From Flavobacterium sp. (GTDB taxonomy: Bacteria; Bacteroidota; Bacteroidia; Flavobacteriales; Flavobacteriaceae): DNA of 64,000 nt. The position numbers were made by a program, and so were the translations under genes. The notes beneath the pieces were generated by a model. That model was not told the origin of the DNA and searched no databases. It saw only the letters and a list, made by a program, of their open reading frames with translations. The stretch is from the NCBI RefSeq assembly GCF_029945805.1, contig NZ_JAQSDH010000033.1, positions 124,001-188,000 of the forward strand, read 5' to 3'. Shown one piece after another: positions 34,371-43,092 of the stretch. Position 1 is the stretch's first letter. Each line of letters opens with the position of its first letter.

Positions 34371-35150
34371 ATGATGGAATTAAAACTCACACGTCCGATT
34401 TGCTTTTTTGATTTGGAAACTACAGGTATCGAAGTTGCCAAAGACCGAATTGTAGAAATCTCAATTTTCAAGGTTTTCCCCAACGGAAATAAGGAAAGCA
34501 AAACCTGGTTAGTGAATCCAACCATTCCAATTCCGCTGCAGTCAACAGCTATTCACGGAATTACAAATGAAAAGGTTGCCAACGAACCAACGTTCAAAGA
34601 ATTGGCTTCCCAAATTCACATGATGATTAAAGATTCTGATTTGGCAGGATTTAATTCGGATCGATTTGACATACCCTTATTAGCAGAAGAATTATTGCGT
34701 GCTGAAGTCGATTTTGATATGAAAAACCGAGTTTCAGTTGATGTTCAGACTATTTTTCATAAAAAAGAAGAACGAACCTTGAGCGCGGCTTATAAATTTT
34801 ATTGCAATCAAAGTTTAGAAAATGCGCACAGTGCTGAAGCAGATACGATGGCAACGTATGAAATTCTGAAAGCACAATTGGACCGATATGAAGATTTAGA
34901 TAACGATATGAAAACGCTATCTGAATTTACTACTAGAAAAAAAGCCGTTGATTTTGCTGGTTTCATTGCATTGAATGCAGAAGGGCAGGAGATGTTCTCT
35001 TTCGGGAAACACAAAGGCGTTTTAGTTGATGAAGTTCTGGAAAAAGAACCGGGTTATTTTGGCTGGATTCAAAATGCGGATTTTCCATTGTATACCAAAA
35101 AAGTGCTTACAGCAATAAAATTAAGGAAACTGAATAATAAATTTAACTAG
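34371..35150 (+). CDS. 3'-5' exonuclease, DnaQ/epsilon-like (DEDDh)
   Basis: 259 residues. The RNase T/DnaQ fold shows motif I CFFDLETTGIEVAKDRIVEI, motif II LAGFNSDRFDIPLL and motif III NAHSAEADTMATYEIL, giving the D, E, D, H, D catalytic set. A C-terminal extension (about 190-259, MFSFGKHKGVLVDEVLEKEP) resembles the putative quorum-sensing/exonuclease-linked domain seen in Bacteroidota homologues. It may edit DNA in replication or repair. The -7 TATATTTG is at 34348-34355 and the 21-bp repeats lie just upstream. Start could be 34371 or the next ATG. Confidence 0.9.
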   Translation: MMELKLTRPICFFDLETTGIEVAKDRIVEISIFKVFPNGNKESKTWLVNPTIPIPLQSTAIHGITNEKVANEPTFKELASQIHMMIKDSDLAGFNSDRFDIPLLAEELLRAEVDFDMKNRVSVDVQTIFHKKEERTLSAAYKFYCNQSLENAHSAEADTMATYEILKAQLDRYEDLDNDMKTLSEFTTRKKAVDFAGFIALNAEGQEMFSFGKHKGVLVDEVLEKEPGYFGWIQNADFPLYTKKVLTAIKLRKLNNKFN

Positions 35151-35217
35151 AAGAGTGAAGATAAGATAAAGACAATAGATAGTCTTGATTCTTGCTTCTT
35201 GCTTCTTTTTTCTTGTC

Positions 35218-35829
35218 ATGAAAATAATCTGCATCGGAAGAAATTATGCGAATCATATAGCGGAACTCAACAATGAGCGTCCGGATGAACCTGTGATTTT
35301 CATGAAAACAGATACATCAGTTTTACCAAAGAAAACACCATTTACAATTCCAGCATTCACTAACGATGTTCATCACGAAATTGAGATTTTGGTAAAGATT
35401 TGTAAAGTCGGAAAATACATTGATACTAAATTCGCCCATAAATATTATGATGAAATTGGTTTAGGAATTGATTTTACGGCAAGAGATCTTCAGCAAAAGC
35501 TTAAAGAAAAAGGGCTTCCTTGGGAAAAAGCGAAAGCATTCGACGGTTCAGCGATTATTGGCGACTTTTATCCGAAAAACGATTTTAATTCGGTAGAAAA
35601 TATTAATTTTGAATTGAAAAATAATGGACAAATTGTCCAAAAAGGAAATACAAGTCAAATGCTTTGGAATATAGATGAAATTATTTCACATATATCGCAG
35701 TATTTTACATTAAAAAAGGGTGATATCATTTTCACCGGAACACCAGAAGGTGTCGCAAAAGTAAATCCAAATGATGTTCTTGAAGGATTTATAGAAGATA
35801 AACTAGTATTAAGATTACACATTAAATAA
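35218..35829 (+). CDS. Fumarylacetoacetate hydrolase family protein
   Basis: 203 residues from ATG 35218; the upstream extension to 35185 is repeat-derived. The fold is short, as in FAHD1-type acylpyruvases. The metal-binding and active-site regions are present: GRNYANHIAELNNERPDEP, HHEIEILVKICKVG, FTARDLQQKLKEKGLPWE and FTGTPEGVAKVNPND. The enzyme likely cleaves a C-C bond of a 2,4-dioxo or acylpyruvate acid. The next gene starts at its stop codon, so the two are coupled. Confidence 0.9.
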   Translation: MKIICIGRNYANHIAELNNERPDEPVIFMKTDTSVLPKKTPFTIPAFTNDVHHEIEILVKICKVGKYIDTKFAHKYYDEIGLGIDFTARDLQQKLKEKGLPWEKAKAFDGSAIIGDFYPKNDFNSVENINFELKNNGQIVQKGNTSQMLWNIDEIISHISQYFTLKKGDIIFTGTPEGVAKVNPNDVLEGFIEDKLVLRLHIK

Positions 35830-36173
35830 TGGCAATAAATTATAACTTAGCAAAGGTTTACGCACTATCAGACAACGATCCAGAGTTCGTAATGCAAATC
35901 ATCACACTTTTCGTAACCGAAGTTCCAGAAGATTTGAAACAAATTGATTTAGGGATCAAAAATAAAGATCACAAATTGGCTTACAGCTATGCCCACAAAA
36001 TCAAACCTAGTTTAGATTTAATGGGAATGACTGTAGCTTTCGAGGAAATACTTCAAGTAGAAGCTTGGACCAAAGCCGAAGGTAAACGCAAAGAAATTGA
36101 ACATACTTTTGAAAGTATTCAAAGCCAAATTGACAAAGCCGTAAAAGAAATCAAGAAAGATTTCGAGATATAA
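35829..36173 (+). CDS. Hpt domain protein
   Basis: 114 residues. The stretch YSYAHKIKPSLDLMGM matches the histidine phosphotransfer consensus (AHxLKGxxxxxG-like) with the phospho-acceptor His. Hpt proteins carry phosphate between hybrid kinases and regulators. No partner kinase is adjacent. Its ATG overlaps the stop of the FAH gene by one base, so expression is coupled to that hydrolase. Dispersed repeat copy C follows. Confidence 0.85.
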   Translation: MAINYNLAKVYALSDNDPEFVMQIITLFVTEVPEDLKQIDLGIKNKDHKLAYSYAHKIKPSLDLMGMTVAFEEILQVEAWTKAEGKRKEIEHTFESIQSQIDKAVKEIKKDFEI

Positions 36174-36177
36174 ATAA

Positions 36178-36258
36178 GAAGCGAATGGTTCGGGAATTGT
36201 CAGAAATGGTAATTCCCGCTTTTCGTTATACTTCGTGCCACTTCAATCGGGGCTAAAG
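36178..36258 (-). repeat. Dispersed intergenic repeat, copy C
   Basis: The minus strand reads CTTTAGCCCCGATTGAAGTG and ends CCATTCGCTTC, matching copy A at about 63 of 81 positions. It contains an internal palindrome CGGGAATT (36191-36198)/AATTCCCG (36211-36218), able to form a hairpin just after the Hpt gene. Confidence 0.82.
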
Positions 36259-36319
36259 GATAGTCCATTTTACTTCTTGTTATCGTTCGAGATAAATTAA
36301 TCTAAAAACTTAGTATTCC

Positions 36320-37576
36320 ATGAAAGCAACCATAGTAACCATTGGCGACGAAATTCTGATTGGACAAATTGTAGATACCAACTCAGGATTCATTGCAAAA
36401 GCATTGGATAAAATTGGAGTAGAAACGGTTGAAATGCTTTCTATTTCCGATAAGAAACAACACATTTTAGACACTTTTTCCAATCTCCAAAATAAAGTAG
36501 ATTTAGTTATTATTACAGGCGGTTTAGGACCAACAAAAGATGATATTACCAAACATACTTTTTGCGAATACTTTGATGACGTGTTAGTCGTAAATCAGCA
36601 AGTTTTGTCTCATGTTACCCAAATTATTGAGGGAATTTATAAAAGGCCTATTACGCAGTTAAACAAAGACCAAGCGTTGGTTCCGTCCAAATGCGAAGTG
36701 CTTTTCAATAAAGTTGGTACAGCGCCCGGAATGTGGATGAAGAATCAAAATACCGTCTATATTTCGCTTCCCGGAGTTCCGTACGAAATGAAATATCTGG
36801 TAGAGAATGAAATCATACCTAAAGTCGTAAAAGAGTACAAACGACCGTATATTGTTCACAGGACGATTCTGACCTATGGTCAAGGAGAAAGCATGATAGC
36901 GGAACGAATTGAAAATTGGGAAAACAAGCTACCCGAATTCATTAAATTGGCTTATTTACCTAGTCCTGGAAAAGTTCGCTTGCGATTAACAGCTCGTGGC
37001 AAGGACGAGCAAATACTGCTGAAGGCTATTGAGGAAAACGTACAATCGTTAACTAATATTATTGGTGATATTATCGTTGGTTTTGATGAAAATGAAACGA
37101 TTGAAGTGGTTATTGGAAAACTGCTTACGCAACAAGGGAAAACCATTTCTACTGCAGAAAGTTGTTCTGGCGGAAAAATTGCTCAAATGCTTACTTCGGT
37201 TGCTGGTTCTTCGGCTTATTTTAGAGGAAGCGTTGTGAGTTATGCTACTGATATCAAAACATCAGTTTTAGGAGTTGACGCTAAGATAATTGATGCGTTT
37301 TCTGTAGTAAGTTCAGAAGTGGCAAAGGAAATGGCCTTAGGAGTTCAGAAACTAATGAAAACGGATTATGCTATTGCAACAACGGGCAATGCAGGACCAA
37401 CTTCCGAACCTGGAAATGCAGAAGTAGGAACAGTTTACATTGCATTGGCAACACCAAATAGAGTTTTTGTTGAAGAGTTCAATTTTGGGCAACCCCGTGA
37501 AAAAGTGATAGATAGAACTTCAAATAAAGCATTGGAAATTGTGCAGAAAGAAATTTTAAAAAATGCCTACAGCTAA
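36320..37576 (+). CDS. cinA: CinA-family nicotinamide-nucleotide amidase
   Basis: 418 residues. The N-terminal MoCF-like pyrophosphatase domain has [20 protein letters not shown] and [17 protein letters not shown]; the C-terminal amidase domain has the conserved [19 protein letters not shown] and [12 protein letters not shown]. Full-length CinA removes the pyrimidine-nucleotide amide in NAD recycling. It is named for competence-inducible expression in other bacteria; here its role is metabolic. Flanked by repeat C and rpmB. Confidence 0.95.
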   Translation: MKATIVTIGDEILIGQIVDTNSGFIAKALDKIGVETVEMLSISDKKQHILDTFSNLQNKVDLVIITGGLGPTKDDITKHTFCEYFDDVLVVNQQVLSHVTQIIEGIYKRPITQLNKDQALVPSKCEVLFNKVGTAPGMWMKNQNTVYISLPGVPYEMKYLVENEIIPKVVKEYKRPYIVHRTILTYGQGESMIAERIENWENKLPEFIKLAYLPSPGKVRLRLTARGKDEQILLKAIEENVQSLTNIIGDIIVGFDENETIEVVIGKLLTQQGKTISTAESCSGGKIAQMLTSVAGSSAYFRGSVVSYATDIKTSVLGVDAKIIDAFSVVSSEVAKEMALGVQKLMKTDYAIATTGNAGPTSEPGNAEVGTVYIALATPNRVFVEEFNFGQPREKVIDRTSNKALEIVQKEILKNAYS

Positions 37577-37669
37577 AATGGGAATGTTAATAAAATTGTT
37601 CAAAAAAGATATTCTTTTTCACCAATAAAAATCAAATAAAAAAAAGAAAAAAAATCTATAATAATTATT

Positions 37670-37700
37670 TTGTTTCAATGATTTATTTTTCTTAAGTTTG
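37670..37700 (+). promoter_or_regulatory. Promoter of the rpmB-rpmG-DUF4295 operon
   Basis: TTG at 37670-37672, 20 nt, then TAAGTTTG at 37693-37700, a textbook Bacteroidota housekeeping promoter. The ATG of rpmB is 38 nt downstream. Confidence 0.7.
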
Positions 37701-37737
37701 CACCCTCGAATTGAATAACGATATAAAGATAAGTATA

Positions 37738-37974
37738 ATGTCAAGAGTTTGTGACCTTACAGGTAAAAGAGCGATGGTGGGAAATAATGTTTCTCACGCA
37801 ATGAACAAGACTAAGAGAAAATTTTCTGTTAACTTAGTTAAAAAACGTTTCTATCTTGCGGAAGAAGACAGATGGGTTACTTTAAGAGTAGCTTGTTCTA
37901 CAATTAAAACAATCAATAAAAATGGATTGGCTGCAGTTTTGAAAAAAGCAAAGGCTGAGGGATTTATTAAATAA
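37738..37974 (+). CDS. rpmB: Ribosomal protein bL28
   Basis: 78 residues from ATG 37738; the frame's upstream TTG at 37711 lies in the leader. [20 protein letters not shown] is the L28 start, and [19 protein letters not shown] matches the core. It is the first gene of a conserved Bacteroidota block with L33 and DUF4295, and the promoter with matching spacing is upstream. Confidence 0.97.
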   Translation: MSRVCDLTGKRAMVGNNVSHAMNKTKRKFSVNLVKKRFYLAEEDRWVTLRVACSTIKTINKNGLAAVLKKAKAEGFIK

Positions 37975-38002
37975 TTCTTAATCCGATAAAAATAAAAGTA
38001 AG

Positions 38003-38185
38003 ATGGCAAAGAAAGGTAATAGAATACAAGTTATTTTAGAATGTACTGAGCACAAAGGAACAGGTCTTCCTGGAACTTCTCGTTACATTACAAACAAAAA
38101 CAAGAAAAATACTCCAGATAGATTAGAGATTAAGAAATTTAATCCAATTTTAAAGAGAATGACTGTTCACAAAGAAATTAAATAA
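38003..38185 (+). CDS. rpmG: Ribosomal protein bL33
   Basis: 60 residues. [20 protein letters not shown] and [16 protein letters not shown] match L33. The Cys pair used for zinc in C+ paralogues is mostly lost (a single Cys in LECTEH), so this is a zinc-independent C- form. It lies 28 nt after rpmB and shares its promoter. Confidence 0.96.
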   Translation: MAKKGNRIQVILECTEHKGTGLPGTSRYITNKNKKNTPDRLEIKKFNPILKRMTVHKEIK

Positions 38186-38256
38186 TTAGAGATTTAGTAC
38201 AATTTCAGATGATCTCATCTGAATAAAATATTCAATCAAAATAACAAATATTAGTC

Positions 38257-38409
38257 ATGGCAAAGAAAACCGTAGCAACGCTTCAAACAGCTTCTAAAAG
38301 ATTATCAAAAGCTATCAAAATGGTAAAATCTCCAAAAACAGGAGCTTATACTTTTGTTGAAAGCATTATGACACCAGAAGAAGTGGATAGTTTCTTAGCA
38401 AAGAAATAA
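38257..38409 (+). CDS. DUF4295 protein, probable ribosome-associated
   Basis: 50 residues, missed by longer-ORF filters: MAKKTVATLQTASKRLSKAI then KSPKTGAYTFVESIMTPEEV. DUF4295 is found almost only in Bacteroidota, always next to rpmB and rpmG. From memory a protein of this type has been seen on the flavobacterial ribosome; I cannot check this. It ends the operon, with a terminator directly after. Confidence 0.93.
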   Translation: MAKKTVATLQTASKRLSKAIKMVKSPKTGAYTFVESIMTPEEVDSFLAKK

Positions 38410-38430
38410 TTCCAATTAAAACAATATATC

Positions 38431-38458
38431 AAAGCTACTTTCTTTTGGAAGTAGCTTT
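38431..38458 (+). terminator. Terminator of the ribosomal protein operon
   Basis: AAAGCTACTT (38431-38440) pairs with AAGTAGCTTT (38449-38458) around an eight-nt loop, followed by a T-run to 38462. Confidence 0.88.
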
Positions 38459-38550
38459 TTTATTTATGTAAGCCGTTGGTCGAAATTATCATCAGTTTAA
38501 TAAAATTAGATTTTTAAATTATTTTTGAGTCCAATTAGAACCATAAATGG

Positions 38551-38573
38551 CAGTCTGAGCTTGTCGAAGGACT
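38551..38573 (+). repeat. CTGAGCTTGTCGAAGG dispersed motif
   Basis: The 373-bp gap between DUF4295 and ftsY holds CAGTCTGAGCTTGTCGAAGG. I recognise this oligomer as one common in Bacteroidota intergenic DNA, where it often pairs with an inverted copy; only one copy is seen here. Otherwise the gap is AT-rich, with a possible TATTTTTG -7 box at 38714-38721. Confidence 0.55.
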
Positions 38574-38782
38574 TTTTTAAGGCTCTTATATAAGCTAAGT
38601 CTAAAACAAATTGTAAATAATTGATGTTACTATATAAATGCACCCAAAGGTTTATCTATTTCTTCTCTATTTATTATTTTGAATAAGGAAGAAGTAAGCT
38701 GGTAAAAATTTCATATTTTTGACTGCAAAATGAAATTTTCATTTCGTTTTTTACAACATTTTTGAACTCCAATCCGTAACAA

Positions 38783-39736
38783 ATGAGTTTTTTCAAAAGA
38801 ATATTCTCTTCCGAAAAAAAGGAAACCTTAGACAAAGGCCTTGAAAAATCAAGCACTTCTTTTTTATCAAAACTGACTAAAGCCGTTGCTGGTAAATCGA
38901 AAGTTGATGATGAAGTTTTAGATAATCTTGAAGAAATTTTAGTTACCTCTGATGTTGGCGTCAATACTACTCTAAAAATCATAAACAGAATTGAAGAGCG
39001 AGTTTCTAATGATAAATACATGGGAACTGACGAACTGAATAAAATCCTTCGTGAAGAAATTGCTGGTTTACTTTCTGAAACTAAATCAGGTGAAGAAACC
39101 GAATTTAAAATTCCGGCCAACAAAAAACCGTATGTTATTATGGTTGTTGGTGTAAACGGGGTTGGAAAAACGACTACCATTGGAAAATTAGCCTATCAGT
39201 TTAAAAAATCCGGTTATAGCGTTGTTCTTGGTGCTGCCGATACGTTTCGTGCTGCTGCGATTGATCAACTGCAGATTTGGGCGGATAGAGTAGGTGTTCC
39301 AATTGTAAAACAGCAAATGGGAAGTGATCCGGCTTCGGTTGCGTTTGATACGTTACAAAGTGCAGTTACCCAAAATGCCGATGTTGTTATTATTGATACC
39401 GCTGGTCGTTTGCATAATAAAGTTAATTTGATGAACGAATTAACCAAAGTAAAACGGGTGATGCAGAAAGTTATTGAAGATGCGCCACATGATGTTATGT
39501 TAGTTTTAGATGGTTCTACAGGTCAAAATGCATTTGAACAAGCTAAGCAATTTACCGCTGCAACTGAAGTTACGTGTTTGGCTGTAACCAAATTAGACGG
39601 AACAGCTAAAGGTGGCGTTGTAATTGGGATTTCAGATCAATTTCAGATTCCGGTAAAATATATCGGAGTTGGAGAAAAAATTGAAGATTTACAAGTATTT
39701 AATAAATATGAATTTGTAGATTCGTTTTTTAAATAA
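38783..39736 (+). CDS. ftsY: Signal recognition particle receptor FtsY
   Basis: 317 residues. The NG domain is complete: N-domain helices (about 20-95), then G1 GVNGVGKTTTIGKLAY, DTFRAAAIDQLQIWA, DTAGRLHNK and TKLDGTAKGGVVIG. Only a very short A-domain precedes it, as usual in Bacteroidota. It receives SRP-bound ribosomes at the membrane. Gene order DUF4295-ftsY is conserved. Confidence 0.97.
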   Translation: MSFFKRIFSSEKKETLDKGLEKSSTSFLSKLTKAVAGKSKVDDEVLDNLEEILVTSDVGVNTTLKIINRIEERVSNDKYMGTDELNKILREEIAGLLSETKSGEETEFKIPANKKPYVIMVVGVNGVGKTTTIGKLAYQFKKSGYSVVLGAADTFRAAAIDQLQIWADRVGVPIVKQQMGSDPASVAFDTLQSAVTQNADVVIIDTAGRLHNKVNLMNELTKVKRVMQKVIEDAPHDVMLVLDGSTGQNAFEQAKQFTAATEVTCLAVTKLDGTAKGGVVIGISDQFQIPVKYIGVGEKIEDLQVFNKYEFVDSFFK

Positions 39737-39741
39737 TAGCT

Positions 39742-39942
39742 ATGAATAAATTTTCATCCTTTTTTACGTCAACATCTCCCTTATTACTTCTTTTGCTTGG
39801 TGTTGGTATTGAATTTTTGTCAAAACTTATTGAAAAAAGATTCACAAGCTTAGCGTTAGGATTACAATTATTGGCCTTTATTGTTATTGTATATTCTTTG
39901 ATTCGCTTGCTTAATAGAAAAAGAAATACTAGTAGAAAATAA
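39742..39942 (+). CDS. Small membrane protein
   Basis: 66 residues with two hydrophobic segments (PLLLLLLGVGIEFLSKLI and LALGLQLLAFIVIVYSLIRLL) and a basic tail (NRKRNTSRK). It starts 5 nt after the ftsY stop and is probably co-transcribed. No known family. The convergent serine hydrolase stop is 3 nt away. Confidence 0.7.
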   Translation: MNKFSSFFTSTSPLLLLLLGVGIEFLSKLIEKRFTSLALGLQLLAFIVIVYSLIRLLNRKRNTSRK

Positions 39943-39944
39943 CA

Positions 39945-41012
39945 CTATTCGTATAAAGCTTTAATTTTTTGCCAAAGCGTTGCATCAAAATCGGATAAGG
40001 CTAGATTTACATTGTCAGCTGCATCTCCCATACGTATAATTACCATTTTCTTACTCGGAATCACATAGATTTTTTGATCATTTTTACCTAATGCCATAAA
40101 CATATCGTTTGGCGCAGTTGGAATTATACTTCCGTTGATTTGTAGCTGAGTCTGCGGTAAATGATAACTTGCTTTTCCATTCAGCCACCACAAATATCCA
40201 TAACCTAAATTAATATTTTGCGATGTTGAAGTAGCAGCATTAAAGTAAGCTTCGTTTACTACTTGTGTTGTATTCCACTCTCCTTTGTTTAAGGCCAGTA
40301 AACCAAATCGTGCCATGCTTCTTGAATTACTATAATAAACGCTTAAACCTCCATTAGGATTCCAAGTTCCTGTCATTCCTATTCTATCGCGTAGTTTTGA
40401 ATTGAAATAACTGGACCATGTTTGTCCCGAAGCTGAAGCTACTACATCTTGTAATTTTACATACACATTATGGTAAGCCCATCTCGTTCCTGAATCAGCG
40501 ACATACTGAAGGTTAGCTGGAGAAACCTCATCTCCTAAAGTATCATCTAATCCTGAATTCATCGACAATAAATTTTTACAGGTAATTAGATTTTCTTTAG
40601 CTAATGGTGCACTAGTCCAACCTGGACCTAAATAATCAGAAACTTTATCATTTAGGTTTAGTAAACCTTCTTGCTGTGCGATTCCCGTTACTGTTGAAGT
40701 TAAAGTTTTTCCGGCGCTTGCCCAATACCATGGCGATGTGGCAGTATGTCCATTGAAATAATTTTCCATTACAATTCTTCCGTTTAGCAATACTATGAAC
40801 GATTTAGAATGTTTCAGCTCGAGATAATCCAATAACGGTTGAACCGCATTTTGATTCCAGCCTAAACTAGCAATCGATTTTGTTTCCCACACTACATTTC
40901 CATCGCTTGGCGGAAAATACATTTGCTCTTCAATTGGATCAGCTGAAGCGGAATCAGAACTGCAGCTGACAAGTAAAACGAAAAGAATCGGAAGGAGGAC
41001 TAGTTGTCTCAT
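39945..41012 (-). CDS. Serine hydrolase lipoprotein (beta-lactamase/class C PBP fold)
   Basis: 355 residues from ATG 41012; an in-frame ATG at 41069 gives a poorer N-terminus. The lipobox LFVLLVSC places Cys17 at the anchor. The catalytic SxxK motif is SAGK in WYWASAGKTLTSTVTG, and a YHN triad-like motif (RWAYHNVYVKLQDV) is in the second position. Family members are DD-peptidases or esterases; the substrate is unknown. It is exported and lipid-anchored. Confidence 0.9.
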   Translation of the reverse strand: MRQLVLLPILFVLLVSCSSDSASADPIEEQMYFPPSDGNVVWETKSIASLGWNQNAVQPLLDYLELKHSKSFIVLLNGRIVMENYFNGHTATSPWYWASAGKTLTSTVTGIAQQEGLLNLNDKVSDYLGPGWTSAPLAKENLITCKNLLSMNSGLDDTLGDEVSPANLQYVADSGTRWAYHNVYVKLQDVVASASGQTWSSYFNSKLRDRIGMTGTWNPNGGLSVYYSNSRSMARFGLLALNKGEWNTTQVVNEAYFNAATSTSQNINLGYGYLWWLNGKASYHLPQTQLQINGSIIPTAPNDMFMALGKNDQKIYVIPSKKMVIIRMGDAADNVNLALSDFDATLWQKIKALYE

Positions 41013-41141
41013 AAGGAAAAATTTTTCTTTGGACTTTAAAGGTAGAAAATAGTTTAATGTTGATAACATTAATTTTATTTGTGTTGACTTTATACAGTTA
41101 AAAAATTAAATTTGTTGATCTACAATTTAGAAGTACTAACA

Positions 41142-41558
41142 ATGAAAAAAATAGGATTATTTATCGTTTGTTTGGTTTTAGTTTCGTGTCATACTGGTGT
41201 TAAAAAAGAAGATCTTCAAAAGATTAATAGTTATTGGGAAATCAAACAAGTTGGTTTGCCAAATGGAGAAAAGAAAGATTATAAAGTCAATGAAACTATC
41301 GATTATTTTGAGTTGAACGATAATGAAGGTTTTCGCCAGAAGGTTATGCCTCAATTTGACGGAAAATTTAAAACCAACGATATTAAAGAAATCATAAAGG
41401 TTGTCGAAAAAGATAATTCTTTTTTTATCGAATATGCTACGAAATATGGCAAGTGGAAAGAAGAAATCATCTCCATTGAGGATTCCACTTTAGTATTGAA
41501 GAATAAAGATAAACTAGAATATACCTATAAAAAATTCAAACCTTTTTCATTCGAATAA
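41142..41558 (+). CDS. Small lipoprotein, lipocalin-like
   Basis: 138 residues from ATG 41142. The lipobox is CLVLVSC. The mature domain alternates short strands with a central SYWEIKQVGLPNGEKKDYKV and later STLVLKNKDKLEYTYKKF, a pattern of lipocalin-like proteins. No motif allows a firm function. It is followed 23 nt later by the DUF721 gene. Confidence 0.75.
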   Translation: MKKIGLFIVCLVLVSCHTGVKKEDLQKINSYWEIKQVGLPNGEKKDYKVNETIDYFELNDNEGFRQKVMPQFDGKFKTNDIKEIIKVVEKDNSFFIEYATKYGKWKEEIISIEDSTLVLKNKDKLEYTYKKFKPFSFE

Positions 41559-41581
41559 TTCTGAAATAAATTCAGCGCAAA

Positions 41582-41878
41582 ATGGCTAAACGATTAAGTA
41601 ACGAAGGAACGATTGGGGAGGTTTTAAAACAGTTTATAGAAAAAAATAAACTGCAATCCGGTATGGACAAAATTGATGTTCAAGATGCTTGGAAATCGCT
41701 CATGGGTAACGGAGTGAATACCTACACTAAAGAAGTGGTGCTGAAAGGTTCAACTCTTTATGTTTCGTTGACTTCAGCGGTCTTGCGTCAGGAGTTGAGT
41801 TACGGCAAAGAAAAGATTATCAAGATGATTAATGAGGAAATAGGTAAGGAAGTAGTAACTGATGTGATCCTGCGCTAA
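41582..41878 (+). CDS. DUF721 domain protein
   Basis: 98 residues, beginning MAKRLSNEGTIGEVLKQFIE, with DAWKSLMGNGVNTYTKEVVL and the C-terminal SAVLRQELSYGKEKIIKMIN, typical of DUF721 (DciA-like) proteins. Relatives act near replication initiation or helicase loading. In many Flavobacteriaceae it is next to recF; here recF is 18 kb away. The stop overlaps the convergent DUF4268 gene by four nt. Confidence 0.9.
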   Translation: MAKRLSNEGTIGEVLKQFIEKNKLQSGMDKIDVQDAWKSLMGNGVNTYTKEVVLKGSTLYVSLTSAVLRQELSYGKEKIIKMINEEIGKEVVTDVILR

Positions 41879-42318
41879 GTATTGGTTTCTAAATCCTTAA
41901 TATACTCTTCATATTCGTTGTAGAATAACTCAAATTGCGACATTGTATCTTTGAAAAACAAAAATATTTCACCCCAATTACTTTTATTATTCAGGCTTAC
42001 GCCCAATTTTTCTACCCAAATTCTACTGATTACTTTTCCGTTTTCCAGATAAAAATTACGCTCAAAAATTGCTTCCGGAAGATATTCTTCGTGCAAAATG
42101 GTTTTGAGTGATTCTATTTTTTCAAAGTAGATTTTTCGCAGTTCTTCATCTTTAGGTTCTATATCAAGCAGTACTTGTGCCTTCTTGTTATCAACATAAA
42201 ACTTGAATGTTACATCCTTAATTTTAGTGTCGTACAACAACCATTTTCTTGGATATACTGATGCAAATGCAATCCAAAAATCCTTTTTTATAAATAATGC
42301 TTCTTTTTTGCTGTACAT
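41875..42318 (-). CDS. DUF4268 domain protein
   Basis: 147 residues. FWIAFASVYPRKWLLYDTKI, then FKFYVDNKKAQVLLDIEPKD and FERNFYLENGKVISRIWVE match DUF4268. This domain is found alone or fused to restriction/anti-phage nucleases, but here it stands alone. A defence role is possible but not shown. Convergent with DUF721. Confidence 0.88.
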   Translation of the reverse strand: MYSKKEALFIKKDFWIAFASVYPRKWLLYDTKIKDVTFKFYVDNKKAQVLLDIEPKDEELRKIYFEKIESLKTILHEEYLPEAIFERNFYLENGKVISRIWVEKLGVSLNNKSNWGEIFLFFKDTMSQFELFYNEYEEYIKDLETNT

Positions 42319-42385
42319 TTTAGTTTGGTAAAAAGTTGAACGCGTTGTATTTTTAAGGTAACTTTATAATTCAAAAAAAACGGCT

Positions 42386-43024
42386 ATGCATTTTGATGAG
42401 TTTTTAAAATATACACCAAAAATACTAAATGTTGAACTACCAGCAGCACTTGCGCATGCAAAAATGGTTCCGCCTAACAGAGAAGATTTATTAAAAAGTA
42501 TTGATTTGAGTCAAATCAAACCCAAAAGAGCAGCTGTTATGATGCTTTTTTATCCTAAAAATTTCCAAACGCATCTGGCTTTGATTCTCCGAACTTCTTA
42601 TAATGGCGTGCACTCGTCACAAATAGCTTTTCCAGGTGGTAAAGTAGAATTGGAAGATTTTGATTTGAAACAAACCGCACTGCGTGAAACTCACGAAGAA
42701 ATTGGAATTCACCCCAGCAGCATCAATGTAATTCGGGCTTTTACCGAAGTGTATATTCCGCCGAGCAACTTTATGGTCTATCCGTTTTTGGGCTATAGTC
42801 ATGACGAATTAAAGTTCTTTTTGCAGGAAGAGGAAGTTGCAGGAATTGTTGAATTTCCATTAGTGGATTTCTTGGATGATAAAATTCTGAAGAACACTTT
42901 AATTCAAACCTCGTATCAGAATTCTATTGAAGTGCCTGGCTTTCAAGTCAAAGAACACTTCATTTGGGGCGCAACTGCGATGATGTTGAGCGAACTTAAA
43001 GAAACCTTGAAATTAGTTTTATAA
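42386..43024 (+). CDS. CoA pyrophosphatase-type NUDIX hydrolase
   Basis: 212 residues. The Nudix box is complete: GGKVELEDFDLKQTALRETH followed directly by EEIGI, preceded by SQIAFPG as in YeaB/NudL CoA pyrophosphatases. Enzymes cleave CoA or similar dinucleotides. It begins a short plus-strand run with the acyltransferase 68 nt later. Confidence 0.92.
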   Translation: MHFDEFLKYTPKILNVELPAALAHAKMVPPNREDLLKSIDLSQIKPKRAAVMMLFYPKNFQTHLALILRTSYNGVHSSQIAFPGGKVELEDFDLKQTALRETHEEIGIHPSSINVIRAFTEVYIPPSNFMVYPFLGYSHDELKFFLQEEEVAGIVEFPLVDFLDDKILKNTLIQTSYQNSIEVPGFQVKEHFIWGATAMMLSELKETLKLVL

Positions 43025-43092
43025 AGTTTTAGTTTTTGTAGATTTGCCTTCAGTCTCGAAGTTTTGGGATTGCGACTAACAAAATTATAATT

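Noticed and set aside
38674..39180. 168-codon open frame antisense to ftsY
   Set aside because: It overlaps the conserved FtsY domain, has a Ser/Leu-rich shadow composition and no family resemblance.
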